The translations under genes were made by a program, and so were the position numbers. 27,834 nt of DNA from Alphaproteobacteria bacterium UBA3002 (lineage in GTDB: Bacteria; Pseudomonadota; Alphaproteobacteria; Rickettsiales; UBA3002): contig DDZS01000059.1 in the NCBI GenBank assembly GCA_002346425.1, forward strand, positions 68,426-96,259, in the 5' to 3' direction. Each line of letters opens with the position of its first letter. The stretch's first letter is position 1. The notes beneath the pieces are model-generated. The model was not told the origin of the DNA. It worked only from the letters and a program-made list of their open reading frames with translations, and ran no database searches. Positions 23,525-27,834 of this stretch are shown piece after piece.

Positions 23525-25849
23525 TCAATTATACAATAAATCGCCCGCGGCTAGCGTTATTTGCCCGGCCAGCACAATTTCCAGATCCACCAGCGTATCG
23601 CCATTTGCATCCAGATGCGCCACCGTATTAGTGCCGGAAGCATATTGGCGCATTTCGGCCTGCCCCGTGTTGCCGGAGAATGCACTCCCGCCAATCAACG
23701 CAATCCCTGTGGCAATCGCGCTGAGATCCAGCTTATCGGTTCCGGAGACGAAATCGTAAATCCAGTCGCCGTTCCATAGGGTTGATTCCGCTGCATCCGT
23801 AAACAGAAATACATCGACGCCGCTACCGCCGGTCAGGCCATCGGTGCCCATGCCGCCATGTAGAAAATCATTGCCCGCGCCAGCATCCAGCCAGTCATTG
23901 CCTGCCTGACCATAGAGCACGTCATTGCCATCGCCACCATAGACGCCGTCTGCCCCGGCCCCTCCATCGACATAATCATCGTCGGCTTCGCCCTGCAATG
24001 TATCGTTACCGTCTTGCCCGAACAGAGAATCATTGCCGCTATTGCCGTAGATTTGATCGTCGCCAAGGCCGCCTAACGCATAATCTGCGCCCGCATCGGC
24101 GGTAACTAAATCCGCGCCGGTGCCACCATCGACCGTGTCATCGCCATCCCCACCATAGAGCGTATCATTGGCATCGCCGCCCGTGACCAGATCGGCCCCC
24201 TCGTCTCCCCAGACGGTGTCACGTCCGGCATCGCCGGCAACCGTGTCATTGCCTGCGCCGCCGTTGAGGGCATCATCGCCCTCCCCGCCATACATCGCAT
24301 CATTTCCGGCGAGGCCGTATAAAGTATCGTCGCCGCCATTGCCCCATAAGGTGTCATTGCCAGCGCCACCGCTGAAACTATTGCTTCCGCCGTCCCCAGC
24401 CGTCGATTCGCCGGGTGGCGCATCGTCACGCTCAAAATCGAATATTAACCGCGTGTGATCAGTGGGATCGATGGTGATGTTGCTGTTATACACCCCATTT
24501 GACGAAGTAAGGCCCATGATGGTGATAGTGAAAGTTTGGTACTCATAAGTTGGCATCCAGCCTGATGGGGGAGGGTTATCGTAATCAATCGGAACATACT
24601 CAAAGATTGCATTATTATTGTTTAAGTTTAACTTTATTTGGAAATGGCTACCGTTACTGTTTGGAAAGAGATTAGAAAAATATGCGAGATTTTGGTCCCA
24701 TGGTGCAACATAAAAACTTTCATCAAATACTTCTTCTACAGCATCTTCAAAATCAACTATAAACCGCCCATCGATATCGTCGATGACAAGGTTATCTTGT
24801 AGTTTGTAAGTCCCTAGTCCGTTACCATCCAAATGCACTTGATACACATCCATCCCTTCACCGCCCATTAGCGTATCTTCGCCGAGACTGCTGACCAGCG
24901 TATCATCGCCCAGTCCTCCATCGAGGATATCGTCCCCATCACCGCCGGTCAGAGAATCATCTCCATCGCCGCCATGCATCAATTTATCGTCACCATTATC
25001 GGCAGCGAGCGTGTCATCTTCCATGGAACCGAGGATTAGGTCATTAGTTACAATAAATTCAGACAAGGATGTTTTGCCGATTTCGTAATGCTCGTCCAGC
25101 ATGGTGTTGATGCTATCAATTGCGGCACTGATGACAGGAGCCGATTGAGAGGCGATGGTGGAATAACCTGCACCAAACAGTAATTGCCCTGCATCGGTTC
25201 CCCAGAAGCCGCCAGTGACCAACCCAATATAATCCGACATCCCGAAGTTCGAAATGCCAACATCGAGGAAGGTCTCATACATAATCTGCGACATCGCCAA
25301 TAAGTCATAGGTATCGCTGCCATCGCCGATGATGTTGTTGTTGAAGGAAGCGTCATGCCCCAGAAACAAAAACAGCGGATTTCCCGCCCACCCACCTAAA
25401 TTATCTTCGCCAAATAAAACCCGTGCTGCAGGTTCTGCATCCGTATTTGCAATGGTATCAATAGCTGGCAAACTGTTGTTTAAAATTATATCGTCCGCTA
25501 CATCATAAGCGATTTCATCAGATACCCTATTCATCTCGGCATCTGATACTCCCGAGCCTTCTCTGAGCTGTTTCTGCGCATTATTATATTTTCGAATAAA
25601 ATCTGATTGCAGGCTGTTTTCGGTATTAACACCAAGCGCCCCTTCAATCCACAACTTGCTTTGCACCTCACTCAGGGTTAAATCATTTCCAGAAATTGCA
25701 TCCCAAGCATCCATATAACTGAGAATCTTTACATAGAGTTGCGCGTATCCGGATCTGTCACTCGTGTTATAACTAACTTCAGGGTCATTCAAGCTATCAT
25801 GCAAGGATTCTAATTCTGTCTTTTGCGCTGAGGTCAAAGTAAATGGCAT
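23525..25849 (-). CDS. Large RTX calcium-binding protein, probable type I secretion substrate
   Basis: A 774-residue protein without an N-terminal signal peptide. Residues 1-270 form a helical-looking domain I do not recognise; no HExxH protease or GxSxG lipase motif was found. The first RTX block (about 271-333) has about seven nonapeptides of the GGxGxDxLx type. An Asn/Tyr-rich insert of about 150 residues (334-486) follows, then a second block of about 21 nonapeptides (487-680). The C terminus has DWIYDFVSGTDKLDLSAI, typical of the end of serralysin-like and other RTX proteins exported by ABC (type I) secretion. No transporter genes are nearby. An AGGAG site lies seven bases before the ATG, nine bases after the upstream gene's stop. 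It could be an adhesin, a surface-layer protein or an unrecognised enzyme. Confidence 0.88.
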   Translation of the reverse strand: MPFTLTSAQKTELESLHDSLNDPEVSYNTSDRSGYAQLYVKILSYMDAWDAISGNDLTLSEVQSKLWIEGALGVNTENSLQSDFIRKYNNAQKQLREGSGVSDAEMNRVSDEIAYDVADDIILNNSLPAIDTIANTDAEPAARVLFGEDNLGGWAGNPLFLFLGHDASFNNNIIGDGSDTYDLLAMSQIMYETFLDVGISNFGMSDYIGLVTGGFWGTDAGQLLFGAGYSTIASQSAPVISAAIDSINTMLDEHYEIGKTSLSEFIVTNDLILGSMEDDTLAADNGDDKLMHGGDGDDSLTGGDGDDILDGGLGDDTLVSSLGEDTLMGGEGMDVYQVHLDGNGLGTYKLQDNLVIDDIDGRFIVDFEDAVEEVFDESFYVAPWDQNLAYFSNLFPNSNGSHFQIKLNLNNNNAIFEYVPIDYDNPPPSGWMPTYEYQTFTITIMGLTSSNGVYNSNITIDPTDHTRLIFDFERDDAPPGESTAGDGGSNSFSGGAGNDTLWGNGGDDTLYGLAGNDAMYGGEGDDALNGGAGNDTVAGDAGRDTVWGDEGADLVTGGDANDTLYGGDGDDTVDGGTGADLVTADAGADYALGGLGDDQIYGNSGNDSLFGQDGNDTLQGEADDDYVDGGAGADGVYGGDGNDVLYGQAGNDWLDAGAGNDFLHGGMGTDGLTGGSGVDVFLFTDAAESTLWNGDWIYDFVSGTDKLDLSAIATGIALIGGSAFSGNTGQAEMRQYASGTNTVAHLDANGDTLVDLEIVLAGQITLAAGDLLYN
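23810..24390 (-). repeat. Second RTX nonapeptide block (27-base coding repeats)
   Basis: About 21 tandem, diverged 27-base units encode GGxGxDxLx calcium-binding repeats; on the plus strand they show as recurring tcattgcc and gccgccata motifs. Edges are approximate. The units bind Ca2+ in a parallel beta roll once outside the cell. Confidence 0.85.
24850..25035 (-). repeat. First RTX nonapeptide block
   Basis: About seven diverged 27-base units are present, several with the fuller GGxGDDxL form. There is a one-residue insertion (His) between the second and third units. Edges are approximate. The block is separated from the second by roughly 460 bases of AT-rich, non-repeat coding sequence. 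Confidence 0.75.
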
Positions 25850-25858
25850 TCGCTTCTC

Positions 25859-26425
25859 CTATTGCTTGGCTTTGTTTAAATAGCTTTTTACAGGTGACAA
25901 TATCTCTTCATTGAGTTTAATTTCGTCATCAGACGTTAAGCCATAATTGGCTATTCTGAATTGCACCATTGTCATTATATTGCCGTACTGAAAATGGTAG
26001 CGACCCTTGTTGCCAGTACTATTCCTTCGTTTCACTTCAGAATCCGCATCAGCAATATCTAAGCTATCCATGTCTTGTAAAATAATCTGAATTATTTTGC
26101 CGCCACATGCTGCGTATGATTTTTTTTTAGGGTCACAACCATCCGGTGTTATTTCTACCATGAAGGATGTTAATTCCAGGGAGCCATCTGTCGGCTTTTG
26201 GCACATGGTTTTCCCAGTAGCGCTTCCGGGTGTTGTATTAGGGATATTTTCCCCTTCTATTGTTGTGATCTTATTCCGTGGAAAGGCGAATTTCTCACCG
26301 CCTATCTCCACGCGCAGCTTATCGCTGGCAAAGCATTCGGGATCGGGCGCGGGTGGACGATCGCCCATAGCATACGCCATATTTACATAACCGCCTAAGC
26401 ATAGAAATAAAATGAACACTCGCAT
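25859..26425 (-). CDS. Small exported protein of unknown function, upstream of the RTX gene
   Basis: A 188-residue protein not recognised as any family. A signal peptide of about 19 residues (ending AYA) is followed by a Pro-rich start of the mature part. Four cysteines are spread over the first half (in ECFAS, TMCQK, DGCDP and AACGG), which suggests two disulfides in the periplasm or outside. I chose the ATG at 26425 because AGAAGGAGAG lies just before it; the frame continues 23 codons upstream without a signal-like start. Its TAG stop forms part of the RTX gene's ribosome binding site, so the two are one operon. It may assist the RTX protein or be an independent envelope protein. The gene looks lower in GC than the housekeeping genes around it. 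Confidence 0.72.
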   Translation of the reverse strand: MRVFILFLCLGGYVNMAYAMGDRPPAPDPECFASDKLRVEIGGEKFAFPRNKITTIEGENIPNTTPGSATGKTMCQKPTDGSLELTSFMVEITPDGCDPKKKSYAACGGKIIQIILQDMDSLDIADADSEVKRRNSTGNKGRYHFQYGNIMTMVQFRIANYGLTSDDEIKLNEEILSPVKSYLNKAKQ

Positions 26426-26578
26426 ATTCTCTCCTTCTAACAACCGGGCGTTGAGGATGGGGCATAGGCTGACAACCAAGACTAAGTTTGTCAAGTCTAG
26501 TGGTTTTGGCTTTCGTAAAACTCTTTAGGTTCGGCGTGACGCGGGGAATGCGTGTGCTATGCTTCGGATATGGAGTTT

Positions 26579-27310
26579 ATGCATGATCAGGCGCAGCGGT
26601 ATGCGCGGCAGATGATTTTGCCCGGTTTCGGGGACACGGCGCAGGCGCGATTGCGTACGGCGAAGGTCGCCGTGGTCGGTGCTGGCGGGCTAGGTTCACC
26701 GGTGCTCTATTACCTCGCCGCCGCGGGTGTGGGTCACATCACTCTTATCGATGGCGACCGGGTGGCGCTTTCTAATTTGCATCGGCAGATATTGTTTGAG
26801 ACAGCTGACGTGACACACTTTAAAGCGGAAGCGGCGCAACAAAGCCTGAACGATCTAAACCCCGATTGTGAAGTATCGTCCATCACGCAGATGCTGGATG
26901 ACAAGAACGCGACGGCCTTATTACAGGGACATGATCTGGTGCTTGATACCTCGGATCGGGTTGCCACGCGGCTGGCGGTGAATCGGGCGTGCGTGACGCT
27001 CTCCCTACCACTGGTCTCCGCAGCCGTCGCAGGGTGGCATGGACAGGTTTATTATTTCACCGGTCAACCATGTTACGCCTGTTTGTACCCGGATATTGAG
27101 CCCGGCACGGATGATACCGCGTGCAGCGAAGCAGGTATTCTTGGCAGCACCGCAGGCATCGTTGGAAGTTGGCAAGCACTATGGGCCTTACAATTATTGG
27201 CGCAAGTTGGCACAGTTTCTCCGGGCAACATGCTCATCCTAGACGCAAATGCTGCGCAGATGAGACACGTAAAAATTGAGCGAAATCCGTCATGTAGCGT
27301 GTGTTCTTAA
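26579..27310 (+). CDS. ThiF/MoeB/HesA-family E1-like adenylyltransferase
   Basis: A 243-residue E1-like enzyme that adenylates the C terminus of a ubiquitin-like sulfur carrier (ThiS or MoaD type). The nucleotide loop is GAGGLG (34-39), followed by DGD at 58-60, the NLHRQ arginine finger (66-70) and D126. Zinc cysteines are C165/C168 (CYAC) and C239/C242 (CSVC). C182 in ACSEAGILGS occupies the place of the proposed catalytic cysteine. No rhodanese domain is attached. Sequence alone does not separate ThiF from MoeB. The start is ambiguous: GTG 26552, ATG 26570 or ATG 26579 are in frame; I chose the last because it best fits the family length, though GGAG is very close to it. No thiS or moaD is adjacent. 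Confidence 0.87.
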   Translation: MHDQAQRYARQMILPGFGDTAQARLRTAKVAVVGAGGLGSPVLYYLAAAGVGHITLIDGDRVALSNLHRQILFETADVTHFKAEAAQQSLNDLNPDCEVSSITQMLDDKNATALLQGHDLVLDTSDRVATRLAVNRACVTLSLPLVSAAVAGWHGQVYYFTGQPCYACLYPDIEPGTDDTACSEAGILGSTAGIVGSWQALWALQLLAQVGTVSPGNMLILDANAAQMRHVKIERNPSCSVCS

Positions 27311-27458
27311 CACATTATGGCGGCAGTTTTGTCACAACGGCAAAGGTTCTGCTGCTTTTACCAATGCCGGAAAGCTGTTACACCTAAAATACATTGAGCG
27401 CGATTGGCGGATAGCGCATAGATGAAATCAATAACAATTCGATATCGCAGGGTGAAAA

Positions 27459-27834
27459 ATGAGAAATATTCTAGATTTTAAACATGTAAAAATTGCGTGG
27501 AAAGTGCCCGCTCAGATTATTCTGTCGGCCCTGCTTATTTGTATCATCGTGAGTTACATCGGTATCTCTTATTCGGAAGAGGCATTAACTCAGGAAGAGT
27601 TCTCAACGTTAGAAGCAGTAGCAAACGGCCAGCAACGCGATTTGGAAACCTATCTGGAAGATATTCAGTCTGATCTGCGTTTCACGGCAAATAATCCTGC
27701 TACCATTACCGCTACGCAAGCCTTCGATGCTGCATGGGATGATATTAACGGCGATCCTACTGAAGTGCTGCAACAGTTATACATCACCGATAATCCCAAC
27801 CCGACGGGTGAAAAACAATTGCTGAATTATGCGA
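27459..27834 (+). CDS. Methyl-accepting chemotaxis-type sensor, 5' part only
   Basis: The frame is open from ATG 27459 to the window end (125 codons). A short basic cytoplasmic start precedes a transmembrane helix (about 17-38), then a helical periplasmic stretch begins. The segments EAVANGQQRDLETYLEDI and YITDNPNPTGEK resemble the sensor region of alphaproteobacterial chemoreceptors or hybrid sensors. The HAMP and signalling domains would lie beyond the window, so the class is provisional. An AGGGTGA site precedes the ATG. The 148-base spacer before it holds a loose GCGGCAG/CTGCTGC inverted repeat that could end the thiF transcript, but it is not convincing. Confidence 0.7.
   Translation, partial: MRNILDFKHVKIAWKVPAQIILSALLICIIVSYIGISYSEEALTQEEFSTLEAVANGQQRDLETYLEDIQSDLRFTANNPATITATQAFDAAWDDINGDPTEVLQQLYITDNPNPTGEKQLLNYA

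Noticed and set aside
23810..24390. Regularly spaced similar DNA motifs resembling a repeat array such as CRISPR
   Set aside because: The period is 27 bases without unique spacers, and it matches RTX nonapeptide codons in an open frame.
24106..24458. Open frames antisense or out of frame to the RTX repeat region, rich in Ser/Pro/Ala or Met
   Set aside because: They arise from the periodic 27-base coding repeats and have low-complexity sequence with no ribosome binding sites; the RTX frame explains the region.
26426..26494. A 23-codon extension of the exported protein upstream of 26425
   Set aside because: The ATG at 26425 has an excellent ribosome binding site followed by a signal peptide; the extension starts at TTG without one.
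26489..26494. A perfect TTGACA -35 box on the minus strand upstream of the RTX operon
   Set aside because: No acceptable -10 hexamer stands 16-18 bases downstream, so I did not call a promoter.
27385..27420. TAAA followed by GGCGGATA, resembling a flagellar sigma-28 promoter before the chemoreceptor gene
   Set aside because: The spacing is about 17 instead of 15 and the -10 part matches only with a shift.

Overview
The window reads as a chromosomal segment of an alphaproteobacterium. The evidence is a DUF1013/TrcR-type regulator, a DUF1192 protein, a cysteine-free L31, a single-chain HldE, a 3-hydroxybutyrate dehydrogenase, and the ruv-ybgC-tol / pal-cpoB-tilS-ftsH-glmM gene order typical of that class. 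The genus cannot be fixed by eye. Coding density is high: no gap reaches 300 bases, and the longest is the AT-rich stretch 1333-1599.

Layout. (1) 1-1332, minus strand: tRNA-Gln(TTG), cutA, a strong hairpin terminator and a type IV prepilin-like protein. (2) 1600-4631, minus strand: a tight operon of quinone oxidoreductase, TrcR-family regulator and hldE. (3) 4650-6659, plus strand: DUF1192 protein, 3-hydroxybutyrate dehydrogenase and a patatin phospholipase. (4) 6679-6912: rpmE on the minus strand with a clear promoter. (5) 7081-13752, plus strand: pal-cpoB-tilS-ftsH-glmM-thiD, with short gaps or overlaps. (6) 13676-19931, minus strand: ruvA-ruvB-ybgC-tolQ-tolR-tolA-tolB and an esterase-like hydrolase. 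(7) 20124-20681: a divergent hemerythrin gene with its own terminator, sitting between ruvA and ruvC. (8) 20736-23329, minus strand: three unrecognised proteins, then yebC and ruvC. (9) tRNA-Thr(GGT) with a promoter. (10) 23525-26425, minus strand: a two-gene unit of a small exported protein and a 774-residue RTX protein. (11) ThiF/MoeB-family E1-like protein. (12) The 5' part of a probable chemoreceptor, cut by the window end.

How the genes work together. Regions 5 and 6 hold the whole Tol-Pal envelope system (TolQRAB, Pal, CpoB, YbgC) and the RuvABC Holliday-junction resolvasome. They also hold housekeeping enzymes for tRNA-Ile lysidine (TilS), membrane proteolysis (FtsH), amino-sugar supply (GlmM) and thiamine (ThiD). 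Compared with the usual order, the pal-to-thiD block is inverted, so it now faces tolB tail to tail.

Most of the window is ordinary core genome. The least explained parts are the RTX operon beside tRNA-Thr and the three small unknown proteins upstream of yebC. I found no CRISPR array, prophage, insertion sequence or clear defence system.
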